Shown here piece after piece: positions 1 to 11,951 of a stretch of 64,000 bases of DNA; position 1 is the first letter of the stretch; each line of letters starts with the position of its first letter. Source of the stretch: Siphonodentalium dalli (taxonomy: Eukaryota; Mollusca; Scaphopoda; Gadilida; Siphonodentaliidae); assembly GCA_032622095.1 (NCBI GenBank), contig CP136063.1, forward strand, positions 144,789,950 to 144,853,949, read 5' to 3'. Under the pieces are notes generated by a model. The model was given only the letters and a program-made list of their open reading frames with translations, did not search any database and had not been told where the DNA came from. A program made the position numbers and the translations under genes.

Positions 1-169
1 GGAATGGAATAACATACAGTCGCTACTCATTCGTGTATTATGCATTTAGGCACACGTACACAAGTCCACCCATACCAACATATGCACCCTCTCTCTCAGT
101 TTCTCCCTTCTCATTCGATATATCTCTCTCTCTATCTCTATCTCTGTGATATATCTCCCTCTTTCTTTT

Positions 170-170
<1 letters not shown>

Positions 171-254
<84 letters not shown>
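171..254. repeat. (CT)n microsatellite
   Basis: An almost pure CT dinucleotide run follows a short C tract. It lies just beyond the 3' end of the minus-strand LINE, where a simple-repeat tail is often found, so it may be part of that element's tail. Open frames through it are Ser-Leu or Arg-Glu repeats and are not genes. Confidence 0.9.
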
Positions 255-256
<2 letters not shown>

Positions 257-404
257 CTCACTCTCGAGTTTCTGTCGCACACGCATCTACACTCTTTAAC
301 ATATAAACATATTTAAAAGTATTTCAATATGCCTTGTCGATCACAGTCACTTGGAAGCTATATTTATTATATATCGCTCATGTTTAATCAGATGTAATTG
401 TCAA

Positions 405-3400
405 TCAATTTCTTAACAAGGCCAAGCAATACCATAGCTTGAGACTTGATTTGGCGAAAAAGTGTACTGTAAATGGTAATGAACAATTTCCCATTTCTAC
501 TAAAGAAGGTGGTATATTCCCCAGAAATATGGATAACTGCTTTTCCCCTGTCAACTCGTCCATATACATAAAAGCATCTATTCCGAAAGTTTTTATGATA
601 TCGTACCAAATATTATTCCTTGTATTCGATATGGAAGTGCAGTTTATTATGGTATGTTCTATAATGCATTGATATTGCGTATTACATAGTAGACAAAGCC
701 CGTTATCTTTATATGCGGTGTGAGCGATAAGTCTAGCAATCATAAGAAATGTAAATTTTTCATCTGGATAAAGCCTGCATGTTTGCCACAGTAACGAGGA
801 ATTGAGTTTGGTTTGTGTAAGTCCATATTGTGCCAGATCACTATTTGATTCAATACTCTTTCTCCACTCAAGTGCATTTATAGTGTTAATCTCAGTTTTT
901 ACGATATTCTTCCAGTATGATTTGGTGGGAAACGTGCTTTCGAGCGTATAGCGTTCTAGGTACTCATATAAGTTATACCTCTTTAGAACTGTAGAAATAT
1001 CTGCCATAAAGGATTGTGGGTGAGAAATTCCAAGAATATGACTATGGAGCCGCACCAGGAACACGGATTTAGCGGTCTTATTTGTATTTAGTCTACATAA
1101 TGTTGCTAGTAAGCTTAATTTCCTTTTATCAATATATGATTCAAGCCCACCGCACCCCATAAGCCCCTGTACGATGCAAGTTCGGGTTTGTTGTGGGAAT
1201 CCTTGAAAATGTTTTAGGCAAAATCTATGTGCTCTCTCCGTGAATGCATGAGAAACATTAGATATATTCCAGAGCAGTTCACTACCGTACATAGCCTTAG
1301 GGAGGACGATGGACTTGTAGATACTGAAACAACTGTATGGGGTGATACCGCCTGCGTATAATCCTGCATTGGTCAGCGATAGATATGTGCCTTTGAGTTT
1401 TGTGCAAATTTTGTTTGCAAGTTTTGAGTTAAAGCTGAATTTCTCAATAGGGATTCCCAAGTGTGTTCCAGATTCGACTTCGTGTATTACACTGTTGCCA
1501 AATTTCCACGACCTCTGTGATTTAATGAATTCACGTTGCGTTTCGTTAAAAACAATGATGAATGTCTTGGATGAGTTATAAAGGTATCTCCATTTCAAGC
1601 TATATTCTAGACAAATATTATACAAAGTACGTAGGCCTGACTCTGAAAGTGATAGAAGTACCATGTCATCCGCCTGTACTGGCGAAGTGCACTTTATATC
1701 ATGCATGTGGAGGCCACATAAAGAATTTTCCAACTCGTATATGAGGTCGTCTACATACAACATATAAAATAGAGGTGAGAGGATAGAGCCTTGTCTAGCT
1801 CCTTGAAAGATGCCAAACCAGTCTGAGAAAGTATTTCTATACCGTACGCAACATTCGATACCCGTCAGGAGTGCTTTGAAAGTGTGCCATATAATACCAT
1901 TGAATCCTCTTTTATGCAATTTGTACAAAAGACCATTTAACCAGATGGAATCAAACGCTTTTGTGACGTCTAGAAAACAGGCGAATAATTTACTGTGCGT
2001 CTCTTTAGTGTAGGAAATGCACTCCTGTAATAAGTACGAAGTTGCCATACAGCTTACTCCGCTCTGAAAACCATGTTGGGCGGGTTGATGGCTATATTAT
2101 TTGGCGTGTATGATTGCAAGCGCATGAGTATCACTTTTTCATATAGTTTATATAAAGCAGGCATGATTGTAATTGGTCTGTAGCTGTCAAATGCTTGTTT
2201 TGACTTTTTACCGCCTTTATATAGAGATATCATCACTCCTTTCTTGGCATTGTTAGGAACATATGAAAATTCTAACATCTTACTGAAAAGGTGGCACAAT
2301 TTACAAACTATGTATGGTGCGCTATAAACAATGTGTTCATTTGTTATCGAGTCATGTCCCGCTGCTTTATTCCTGTTGAGTTTAGGTATAATATCGGTCA
2401 ACTCTGATTCACTGACTGGACAGCAGAGAATTTTATCAAGGTCGGTATATTTGTCTTTTTTAATAGACGATACATATGAATTAACCGATTTAAGATGATT
2501 AGCGTCAAACTGCTCATTTTGTAGTGGTATGAATAGGTTTCCATAGTATGATGCCCATGCATTAGATATAGACTGGTTAGTACGGAGAGTTTCACCGTTG
2601 TGCACGAAATGTGACGGCGATAGCGTGTTACGTTCTCTGCGTTTGTAATTGACCAATCGATAGAATGTATTCTGATCTATTTCTGCGCACTTGTCTATTT
2701 CGGAATCACGGTCCCGCATAAATTGTTCTGAAATTTTGCGATGTGTACGTCGAAAAGAGCGTTTTGCTTCTTTATAATGGCGATATGAATTGGAACCTTC
2801 GTAATGAGGTTTGCCTTCTGCCAACCAGCATCTGCGACACTCGCGCATATTACAGTGGGCGGATTTTAACGAGTTGTTCCAATATGGTTTAATATGACTA
2901 CGGAATTTTGATTTAGGAACAACTTCTGAGGCTGCATTACTGAGAGCAGAAACTATGGAATTATAATAGTTATCAATCGAAGATACACTATCTATTTCAA
3001 CAGTAGGGCAATTTTTACCCACGTTTGTCGCAAACGTACGAGCGAGTGTCGGATTTGAATTCAGAGCTGACCATTTTAATTTTGTCGAGCACTGTACATG
3101 AGAGGCCTGAGGCTGAAGTACTTCGTCATTCATACATAATGCAATGGGACGATGCGTTGATACGTCGATGCTATCATCTTGTAAAATATCAACTGTTTGT
3201 ATTTTGTGGCTCATTGCTTTATGAATAAGGAAATGGTCTATAATTGAACCGGAATCAGGATATGTCGGTGGTACGAATGTTTTTACCGTGGTAGTTTTGA
3301 ACGATTTTTCAATTGGAGAGCAAACACCTTTGTACATAAACATATTTGTCAATAGCATGCCTCTGTAATTTGGGCGAAAGGAATTTACGTTAAAGTCCCC

Positions 3401-3889
3401 CATAACGATTACAGTTCCCAACGAACTATAATAGTAAAATAAATTTGACACTTTCTCAATATACTTTGAGAAAAAATCGTCAGAGTAATTGCTGGAAGGA
3501 AGATATACTTGGAATATGTAGTAAAATGTCCATTGATTAATGTATAGTTGAATTCCAATAATTCTATCATCTTCAGTGTCGATAATTGATACATTATCAT
3601 TCCACTGCTTATGCCAAAAAATAGCTACTCCGGCTTTTGGTCGACCCTTTTTATCAGGAGGGCCGGGTGTTGCGTCACATACAGTGTAGGAGTTATAGTA
3701 TTGTGATATATGGTCCATGAACGATATACTGGATTCCTTCAGCCAATGTTCTGAGATGCCACAAACGTCCACTCCCTGCCTATCGAGAAATCTAGATAAG
3801 TAGGAGGAGGATGAAAAGATGCCAGTGGCATTCCATGACATAAAGGATAACATGCTGAAAATAAAATATGTATAAAGAAGTGACATCAT
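405..3889 (-). pseudogene. LINE ORF2: APE endonuclease plus reverse transcriptase, one frameshift
   Basis: Read from 3889 down, the first half (2054-3889) begins near a MLSFMSWNATGIF start and carries an exonuclease-endonuclease-phosphatase domain with ISEHWL, GDFNV and SIIDHFL motifs. The RT follows, with NRNKAAGHDSITNEHI and SYRPITIMP. A single missing base near 2085-2100 breaks the frame, just where the usual QHGF motif should be. The second half (405-2048) continues with the catalytic FLDVTKAFD, the QGARQGSILSPL block and a QADD box in place of the usual YADD. After the RT comes a long C-terminal region with a C-x2-C type cluster (CLLCNTQYQCIIEHTIINC). The enzyme would copy LINE RNA at nicked target DNA. 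This copy cannot make a full protein unless the frameshift is tolerated. Confidence 0.9.
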
Positions 3890-3926
3890 CAGAGAAGAAC
3901 TATAGTTCTGATCTCAATGATGCAGT

Positions 3927-4370
3927 TTAGTGCCAGCTAGGGACGCGGCTGCTGTTCAGTTGTTCACGAGAACAATCCAATCTGGTAGTATCCATCCGAG
4001 TGCATGTCATACCCACCGGCCAGAAGTCTCTGTCCAGAATAAATTCAGAGTGGTCATTTAATACATTTATCCTGGCAGTAGAAGTTCCATTCACACTTGG
4101 ATAGAGGCGAACTATAGAAAATTCCACTCTGTTGTCATACATGTATTTCTCAATGTCGTCTGAAGAGTAGTTATTGTCTATGTCTCTCAGAAGTACTCGG
4201 TCGGTCTTAATTGGGATTCTAGAACTGTAATTCGATTTTGGAGTGCGTCTAGCACGTCTGTTATTTATACCATTTTGTTGTCCGTTGTTCCATCGCTGGC
4301 CTATCTGAGCTTTTGTATAGTGATAGTTACCATTATAGTTTGGCCGAGCACGATCGTGGTATTCAGGGTA
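3927..4370 (-). pseudogene. LINE ORF1, C-terminal part
   Basis: This open frame ends 38 bp upstream of the ORF2 frame on the same strand, as expected for ORF1 of a two-ORF LINE. It contains a basic, Asn/Arg-rich stretch and then a segment (TDRVLLRDIDNN to the C terminus) that could be an RRM-like RNA-binding fold, though I do not recognise it with certainty. The N terminus is missing. The apparent start beyond 4370 (MCNNCSGPRRK) is antisense to the neighbouring plus-strand LINE and does not belong to this protein. Confidence 0.6.
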
Positions 4371-5150
4371 GGTTTTCCGACGAGGACCCGAACAGTTATT
4401 GCACAAGGCTGTCTAGGCTGTTCCTCGCTAGAATCGTGGATCGATCGTCGGAAACTCTCAATGATTGGCGCTTTCTGTGGGCCAAAGCACGAGAAAGCAT
4501 CAAAACAGTTATTCCTACGACGTTTGTATGATTTCATATCTGGTCTGTCAACTGACGAAACATCTTTTATACATGACATATGGTGCATTCTATGTAAATA
4601 TAACATTGAACATCACCTTATTGAATATGCTAATTCCAATGAATTTCCATCGCCGTTGTGTGGAAACGTTTGGTACGGATAGCTGTAAAGGAGTTAGATG
4701 ACTGGTATAATCGTATCTCCGGCGACTCCTCTTTAACAGCTTTCCGTACCATTCACCCCACGCTACGGTCGATCGATATATGGAAACTATGCTCACAATT
4801 TCCGGAGGAAAAATTTGTATCCCCCCTGATCGGTCGCATAATCGCACATACAGCTTTCGGACAAAATGATACATGCATACATTGTTTAGCGATCTACTCA
4901 TGTGTAGTACAGCATATCTTGTTAGATTGCCCGTCATTGCTACATGACCATTATGGCATTGACTGTTTCCTCTACCTAGACCAAATACATAACCTATTTG
5001 CAGCTACTGTTTGCCCTTCTGGGATCGCCACCTAGAGATCTCGCTATACTCTCAGATAATCACTCTAATTTGTCTCGCTTGCTCGTTAGGACAATAACAT
5101 TTATGTGGAAACGGTTTCATTTTGATAATGGTTAACTAAAGTGATCAGCA
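4371..5150 (+). pseudogene. 3' fragment of a related LINE ORF2, plus strand
   Basis: The translation matches the C-terminal region of the minus-strand LINE next to it. Motifs LESWIDRRKLS and RIIAHTAFGQND correspond to LESYIDKRKLS and RLIAHTAYKDNG there, and both copies have the Cys cluster (CIHCLAIYSCVVQHILLDC). The frame shifts between the segments 4371-4682 and 4658-5035, with deletions after that. It is a 5'-truncated, diverged copy in the opposite orientation. Its first recognisable residues (FPTRTRT) start right at the 5' end of the other LINE. Confidence 0.85.
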
Positions 5151-5370
5151 CTCTTTCGGAGTAGAATAGCATTAATTCTCAATTAATAAATTTACTGTTA
5201 GTTGGTAAATTATCTATGTCACAGCATTGGCCAATCCAGTACCATGCATCCTTCCGCCAAATATGTATATATTTCAAATTACCCACATTTCCTTCATGTG
5301 TACACTGTTTACAGTTTACGTAATATACACTTCACATAACCTCACTTCAACGGACATCCATGAATCTTAG

Positions 5371-5452
5371 TATTCTCCCGGATGCATGATCACACAAACC
5401 ATACCCATGTGTATTCTCCCGGATGCATGATCACACAAGCCATACCCATGTG
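5371..5452. repeat. 41-bp tandem duplication
   Basis: Two adjacent copies of a 41-bp unit starting TATTCTCCCGGATGCATGAT differ at about one base. No coding role is evident. Confidence 0.85.
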
Positions 5453-6160
5453 TAATTGCATGTGTGTATACATATGTATGCGTAAGTATATGTATATACA
5501 TGTTTATATGTGTATACCTATTCATGTGTATATATATATATATGTATATTCATGCCATATAACTTTCGCAATTATCCAAACTTTGGAGTTATCTCGCTTG
5601 CACTTAAGATAACCGTCTTAACAAAGTATAACCTTTATTTAAACACAGCATAACACGTCCCGCTTCAGCTCAACGCGAATTATTCCATACCCTTAACTTC
5701 CTCATACAGCAATGTCCCATATATGCTTTGGTGTATATTTAATCAGATATACATGCACATATAATCGTGCATGTATAGGAGGTACCTAACCGTTACATAT
5801 GTATTCATATATATGTGTGTGTTGGTGTGTGTGTGTAGCTACGTGGATGTATGTGTATGTATATATGCATATATATGTATATGAACATTTATACATATGT
5901 ATATAACCATGCATATATTCAAGAGTGCTGGCGCGACTGTGTACGTGCACTTGCATGCTCTCTCTCGCGCGCATGTATATGTGTATGCATGTATATTTTT
6001 GTATATATATATGTATATATGTGAGTATATATGTATGTATATGTATGCATGTGTATATGTGTGTGTTGGGGTGGGTGTGTATGTGGGTGTGCGGATGTGT
6101 GGTCGTGCCGGTGCTCCTGAGGGTATGCATGCTTATATGCACTCACATAATTATGTTCGT
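5453..6160. repeat. TG/TA-rich low-complexity DNA
   Basis: Long runs mix TATG, TGTA, CATG and GTGT steps in degenerate form. Open frames on both strands are Tyr/Met/Cys or His/Thr/Ile biased and come only from base composition. Confidence 0.8.
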
Positions 6161-6309
6161 ATTTGTCTCTGTGTCAGTCAAATTATATAACCCTGTATAT
6201 TGTATAGCCAAACTCCTGGATGCAGGATGTATTTATGTTCTCAATTTATTTATAATGTTTATATATATGCTCTTCATTATATGGAGGAATAAAGATGTAT
6301 ATATAATTA

Positions 6310-6684
6310 CGTGATGATACTTTATCAGTATTTGCTAGTTTATCATGACATGGCGGTACTTTATCATTACGTGTTGACACGTTATCATTGCATATGGTAC
6401 TTTATCATGACATGATGGTACTTTATAATTACATGATGATACTTTATCATTACATAATGATACTTTATCATTACGCGATGATACGTTAGCAAGGCATGAT
6501 GCTACTTTATCATGGCATGATGATACTTTGTCATAATATTATTATATTTTATAATTAGAACACTTTATCATTACATGATGATACCTTATCATGACATTAT
6601 GATATTTTATCATTGCGTGATGGTACCTTATCATTATATGATAATACTTTATCATTACATGGTGATGGAGGATAATAAATAAAG

Positions 6685-6747
<63 letters not shown>

Positions 6748-7220
6748 TAATTTATAAGTATAACACGTTATCATTACATGATGACACCTTATCATGACAC
6801 CATGGTACTTTATCATTACATGTTGGTACTTTATCATTATGTTGTGATGCTTTATCATTGCACGATGGTACTTTATCATTACATGATGATACTTTATCAT
6901 AATATTATGGTACTTTGTCATGACCTGGTGATATTTACCAGTACATTATGCCTCTCTAACATTTCATGGTGGCACTTTATCATTGCACAATGTCATTAAA
7001 TGGTGATACTGTATCGTGGCATGATGCCACATTGTATTTACATGGTGATACCTTATTATTTTATGATGATACTTTCTTATTACGTGATAGTACTGGTCAT
7101 GACATCGTGATACTATATCATGACAGGGTGATACTTAATCATGACAGGGTGATACTTAATCATGATAGGGTGATACTTAATCATGACAGGGTGGTACTTT
7201 ATCATGACATGATTGTACTT
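6310..7220 (+). repeat. 22-bp minisatellite array, left arm
   Basis: About 40 degenerate units of TACTTTATCATTACATGATG type are present. The unit is itself partly palindromic (ATGATAC/TTTATCAT). At 7130-7200 four nearly identical 22-bp units (GGGTGATACTTAATCATGACA) show recent local amplification. A TA microsatellite interrupts the array at 6684-6743. Confidence 0.9.
6684..6743. repeat. (TA)n microsatellite
   Basis: About 60 bp of nearly pure TA lies inside the 22-bp array. Confidence 0.95.
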
Positions 7221-7335
7221 TATTATTACGCGCGCGGCGTGTATACTAATGTATACATTATTGTTTCGCCTGGGCGCTGCCATAGCGCGTGGGGGTTCTA
7301 TTTATAGAATGTTAATTATTGGGACAAATTAAAAG

Positions 7336-7581
7336 TTGTAGTGCGACTCCGAGGTCGAGCTGTAGTGCGACCCCGAGGCCGAGTACGGTAAAAGGTGTAG
7401 TTGAGAATTTCAATTTCGTTTATTGGCGTTTACATTATGTCAATAATGTTGATTTTTTATTTGTGATAAGCTATGCCAATTACAAATAACAGAAATGAAA
7501 AATATTGTATAATTACAATCATGGGTATATAATATATAATCTTGAGCGCGTTACCATTTCTGACTATGGTTTTCTTGTTAT
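7336..7581 (+). repeat. Interspersed repeat R, plus-strand copy
   Basis: This begins with TGTAGTGCGACCCCGAGGCC-type sequence (the first 25 bp are duplicated) and continues through TTCGTTTATTGGCGTTTACA to GCGTTACCATTTCTGACTAT. A full inverted copy lies at 55137-55347 and the 3' end alone recurs at 15394-15461. It is a dispersed mobile repeat of unknown type. Confidence 0.85.
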
Positions 7582-8099
7582 AATATGGTGATGATTTGTC
7601 ATGATGATATGTTGAGTCAAAAGTGGAAGGAAAAATATTGATATAAACGGATTGAAGTCATAATTTAAGGCGGGTGTATTTATGTTGTATTTATGACTCG
7701 GGGGGGGGGGGGCTATGTACTGTGCGCTTTCTCGTTGAAAATAGTGTCCTGCGGTCAGATGCTCGTAGCCCGTTTATATATAACCATGGGTATATGCAAG
7801 AAATACACAATGAAAACACACTCCACAGTTTGGATCGATAAGCCTTGCCCTGTGTATTTTGATGTTGCGTTTTTTGACAATCGGTCTTCCGTATCATTTG
7901 TATAACACAATTATCGTCTTACTTGCAGCACGACGTTACCCTTGATCGCAACGGAAGCGTTTTCATTTAGAGTATGGTCAATATATTGCGTATTCACTGA
8001 TAGAAAATAAATAGGTCTTTGCCGAAAGCAGAAACTAAGTCGCGAGGGCACCCTGTTGAGTCTGGGATATTTGCCACTCGGGACTTGGCTAGAGGGTTT

Positions 8100-8760
8100 T
8101 CGTTGAGGTTTCTATGTCACAATTTCCAACTGCACCCACCCCATTGAACCACACCAAACTCACAAGTTTGTGTAATTTAATGTGCACCCCCCCCCCCCAA
8201 ATTTTTCCCAAATGTTCCCTCATGGTAGCCTATTCTAAATGGACCAGTAGTCTTGTGACCACTAGCCATTCAGGGGGATGAAAAGGATGGTTCGGCCCAG
8301 TATGAGATTAAAAAATCTTAACATTCAGACAAATTTACACCCCGATTTATTTTTTCTTAAATTAATTAGCAAATAATTACTGGCAAGGGCACAGGACACG
8401 TGGGTCGGACGGTGGTTAGGCCTGATGTAACATTTTGAAAATCTGAACTTGAAAATTTGACAATCCTAACATCTAGACTGGCCTCCAGCTTTCCAATTCG
8501 GGGAAATTTGCAACCTGACACTCACCCTTAGGTTTGAAAATTGCCAACTGATGGTCATTTCAGTCCAGAATGTTGCAACTGAAAGGGAAATATGCAAATG
8601 TTGTTCTAAAAACAACAAATTCATCACTAAGAAGTTGTTGGAAAATCAAACTACGAGAACAATTTCAACCTAATTTGTGTGTGAATTTTCCAACTAATGA
8701 TGCATTAGGTTTGACGACAGATTGGGGTAAGACCCCTGCCTAACTGAAGACGAGAAATCA
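8100..8760 (-). repeat. 650-bp interspersed repeat, minus-strand copy
   Basis: The reverse complement aligns nearly end to end with 27780-28490, sharing GAATTTGTTGTTTTTAGAAC, CATTTGCATATTT, CCATCAG-TTGG-AATTTTC and GTTTGGTGT blocks. It contains a run of C at 8188-8199. No coding potential is evident. Confidence 0.85.
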
Positions 8761-8774
8761 TCGATCATAAATTA

Positions 8775-8940
8775 TGTTGGGTAGCACCCGTGGAGGGGTC
8801 AGGGGGCTACATCCTACCCATGTCGATGATGGATAGCCATCCCTTCGATCAGATCTGCAATGGTCAACCCGGTAGCTAAAGCCCGCCCCCTGTATAAACG
8901 TATAGCCCCTGCGTTGGGGATATCCTGGCGCCACCCCTGT
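8775..8940. repeat. Interspersed GC-rich repeat, copy 1
   Basis: The segments GGTCAACCCGGTAGCT and CCTGCGTTGGGGATATCCTG recur as GGTCAGTCCGGTAGCT and CCTGCGTTGGGGAAATCATG at 37860-38033. It sits beside the 650-bp repeat and may be part of the same insertion. Confidence 0.7.
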
Positions 8941-10381
8941 TTGAAATCATTTAGATATTTTAAAGGAGAAGACCACATATGGTATCGTTCTGTTTGCCTC
9001 TCTATATCATATAAATACTTTTTCTAAAAACCCTTAAACCAACATGCGAATTCCCTGCGCCCCTGTAGCGCAAATAATAGTATAAATAGTGCGTCTATTT
9101 CAGACAAAGTTCAAACATTAAATATGACCAGACAAGACATAGAAACCGCTAATCTCATTACCAATCTAACAACACCAGGCGAACATGATTACCTTTCAAA
9201 GCAATAACACCGGGTATCAGATTACGGAAAACACAGGCACACACACCATGGATAAATACACGGTCAAAATCACGGCCGTTATTTTGGTACGGTTATATCT
9301 GGCATATACCCATGGTTATATATAAACGGGCTACGAGCATCTGACCGCTGGTGTTTTCGCTCGTGCTAACTTTATGTTCAGTGCATTTTACCTGTTTGTG
9401 CGGAACTAGTTGTATTTTTACCAAGATTATCGTCTCGTATATATGCATGACAGTTCTTAGTTGACATTTTCATAATATCTGAATCACCTTCCGGGGCACG
9501 TGTTTCAGATTATGCTGGGAGTTTTTATATCAATACCGTTGTAAAATACATTCAAAATAGGATGGTGTTGAGACGTATGATAGGTAGACCACTGAAAATG
9601 TAGGACGACAGCACTACCTATAGCTAAGAATATTAATTTAACCAGAAGTTGTAACTTGATATCTGGACCCTGCATGTATATCTTCGAGCTTAGTCACGCA
9701 TGCCAATAGCCAAAAATTGTCTAAACCCGACCGGGTATGCCAGATTTGTGTAAATTTGTGTATTTCCATATTTTTACACCATATTTTCTGTTCCCAAATG
9801 GTGGCGAGAGTTAAACGACCATATGGGCATGCCGCCACCATATGACATATTATTGTTTACTTTTTGATTTGATATGTATTACAAAATTGTATGATGATAT
9901 GCCATGAATAAATATTTACTTACTTAAATGTTTGCAAGTATATGTAGCTATCCAGTAGTAACGTTAGTAGAATATAGATACTTACCAAAGGGTTAAAATT
10001 AATATTCTTAGGCTATGCACTTTAAGTTTAACCCTTTGATAGGTAAGGATCTCAGCTATCGGTTAGTGTTGACGTGTAACATACTCAACGGACTCTGCCA
10101 TAACACATCTGTACACCGCCCTATTTTGATAGTATGCATGTTAAAAAAAAAACTCCCAGCATAAGCTGAAACACGTGCTCCGGAAGGTGAAGGTAAGATA
10201 TTATAAAAATGTCCAAAAAAAAACTGTCACGCAAATGCGAAACGATTGTAAATTACAAATAGTTCCGCACTAACCTGTCAAATGAACTGAACATAAAGTA
10301 TTTTTATGAGAGAAAACAAACCCTCACAATTAGCATTTACGAAATTAAACTCTCATACTATTTCCAATGAGAAACTAGTCC

Positions 10382-10495
10382 TGAGTCACAGGTCCCCAGA
10401 ACAAATATTAACCACCCGTTGATCACCGTGTAGTGGGTCAAATCGTATTATTGGGGTGGGGTAAAAAAAAAACATTCTGGGGACCTGTGCCTGAG
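10382..10495. repeat. Small inverted repeat around CTGGGGACCTGTG
   Basis: The left arm TCACAGGTCCCCAGAA and right arm TTCTGGGGACCTGTGC pair across about 70 bp inside the foldback right arm. Confidence 0.75.
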
Positions 10496-10621
10496 TATGT
10501 TCAAACACCCGTCATAAATGTAAGACTTCAATCCATTTATATTAATCTTTTTCCTTCTGAATTTTGACTCAACATAACATCAGGACAACTCATCATAATG
10601 TAATGATAAAGTATCATCATA

Positions 10622-10723
10622 TAAGGATTAACTGTCATGTGGAAGGGTTTTACATACAAGTTATGTCCACTTACCTCACCGTTACATCTCCATAAAAATA
10701 GTCCACATGACAGTTAATCCTTA
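10622..10723. repeat. 22-bp perfect inverted repeat, 102 bp overall
   Basis: TAAGGATTAACTGTCATGTG (10622 onward) and its exact complement (10702-10723) form 22-bp arms around a 58-bp loop. This is a MITE-like hairpin in the right arm of the foldback element. Confidence 0.85.
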
Positions 10724-11079
10724 TATTTATATACATTTAGCGAAAAAGCCGCTTTTGTAAATATATTTAAATCGAAAAGTGTATCGTGACAAGATCAGCC
10801 AAAAATACCCAATAGCACCCTTGGCAAAAGTTAATAGGAACAATTTCTCTTCATGTTGAAACCCGATGATGTATTAAGTCAATCCTGCGCGAGTCAAAAT
10901 GCGCCCAAAGCATTACGCGTTCGTCTTTCCAAACCTAATGACGTATCGATGGTGTTATTAGCTTGGTGTTATTATGCGTTACGCATTCACCGAGAAATAA
11001 CTGCAACTAGCCACGTGGGCGCCGACCAATCAGAATGCTGGATTTAGTGATGACAACACTTAGTGTGTAAATATATAAT

Positions 11080-11590
11080 GATAACTTACCATCATGCAAT
11101 GATATAGTATCATCACATAACGATAATGTATCATCGTGTCATGATAAAGTATCATCGCGTAATGATAAAGTTATTATTGATAAAGCACCATAATGTAAAC
11201 TTATGGTGAAGTATTATAATGATAAAGTATAATCATGTTATGACAAAGTATCATCGTCCCATGATAAAGTATAATCACGCAATCACGTAATAGTAAAGAA
11301 TCATCATATATTGAGAATGTTCCATCATAGCTTGTTAAAGTATCATAATGCATTGCTAAAGCAACACTGTAATGATAAAGTACCATCATGTGATGGTAAA
11401 GCAGTATCGTGTAATGATAAAGCATCATCATAGCATACTAAAGTATCATCATGTAATGCTAAAATATCACCGTGTAGTGATAAAGTAGCGTCATGTCATG
11501 GTAAAGTAGCATCATGTAATGATAAAGTATATATCACCATGTAATGCTAAAGTACCGTCATGTAATAACAAAGTAGCATCATGATATGAC
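11080..11590 (-). repeat. 22-bp minisatellite array, right arm (inverted)
   Basis: Units of ATGATAAAGTATCATCATGT type are the reverse complement of the array at 6310-7220. Together they form the outer inverted arms of the foldback element. The array ends about 310 bp before the ZP start codon. Confidence 0.9.
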
Positions 11591-11903
11591 AAGTGCGCAT
11601 ATAATGCAGCTATGGCGTTCCATAATTTCACCATCCATGTTCTTCTTGTTGGAGATGTTCTCAGAGACTTAATATTGTTTGCACATTTACCCATTGCGAG
11701 TTCCTCGGGTCTATTTAACTTTAATTATATGTATGTATCCGTTTGCCCAAACAGTCGATTCGACGAGAAAATAAGTCTACATATATAGGGCTTAATAACA
11801 TATCAATGAGTCAGAAGCTGCTGATGCAAACAGCTATTCCATGTTCATAAATTAATTCGATATGTATTTGCACACAATACAAGAGCCTTTTTTTCTGTTT
11901 CAG

Positions 11904-11951
11904 ATGAAACCACGGAAATATTCAAGTCACCTAGCTTTAGGGATATTTGCG
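11904..11951 (+). CDS. ZP gene exon 1: start codon and signal peptide
   Basis: ATG follows directly after a strong pyrimidine tract and CAG (TTTTTTCTGTTTCAG). It encodes MKPRKYSSHLALGIFA and ends at GCG|GTTAGT in phase 0. The position of the acceptor suggests an untranslated first exon further upstream, in or near the foldback element. Alternatively the ATG lies in the true first exon. Confidence 0.7.

Larger units (their letters stand above)
300..4370 (-). mobile_element. LINE (APE-type non-LTR retrotransposon), nearly complete, minus strand
   Basis: One element runs from the end of an ORF1-like frame (3927-4370) through endonuclease and reverse transcriptase (405-3889) to a short 3' UTR (about 300-404). 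The 5' end is cut at about 4370, where a second LINE in the opposite orientation begins. Only one frame break is seen in ORF2, so the copy is fairly young. The clade is not fixed from the sequence; an I/Nimb- or CR1-like LINE with an APE endonuclease is likely. Confidence 0.9.
7751..9348. repeat. Perfect 47-bp inverted repeat pair inside the foldback element
   Basis: Bases 7751-7797 (GCGGTCAGATGCTCGTAGCC at the start) are the exact reverse complement of 9302-9348. The arms enclose about 1.5 kb, including two inserted dispersed repeats, which may mark a nested element or an inverted insertion. Confidence 0.85.
6310..11590. mobile_element. Large foldback (FB-type) element
   Basis: The outer parts are arrays of the same roughly 22-bp repeat in opposite orientation: 6310-7220 reads as TACTTTATCATTACATGATG and 11080-11590 as its reverse complement. 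Between them are further inverted pairs. Segment 7604-7690 pairs with about 10505-10600, 9368-9530 with about 10150-10300, and 9540-9640 with about 9985-10140, around a centre near 9.8 kb. Terminal inverted arrays of short tandem repeats are the hallmark of Drosophila FB/Galileo-type foldback elements. No transposase is seen, and other repeats are inserted in the left arm. Exact ends and target duplication are not determined. Confidence 0.7.

Noticed and set aside
46-306. Open frames of Ser-Leu and Arg-Glu repeats
   Set aside because: They come from the CT microsatellite on both strands.
4301-4606. Minus-strand frame of 101 codons
   Set aside because: Antisense shadow of the plus-strand LINE fragment.
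300-5150. Single LINE with a 5' inversion by twin priming
   Set aside because: The two parts cover the same ORF2 region and are clearly diverged, so they are two elements.
5453-6314. Several overlapping 70-130 codon frames on both strands
   Set aside because: Low-complexity TATG/TGTA DNA; composition alone explains them.
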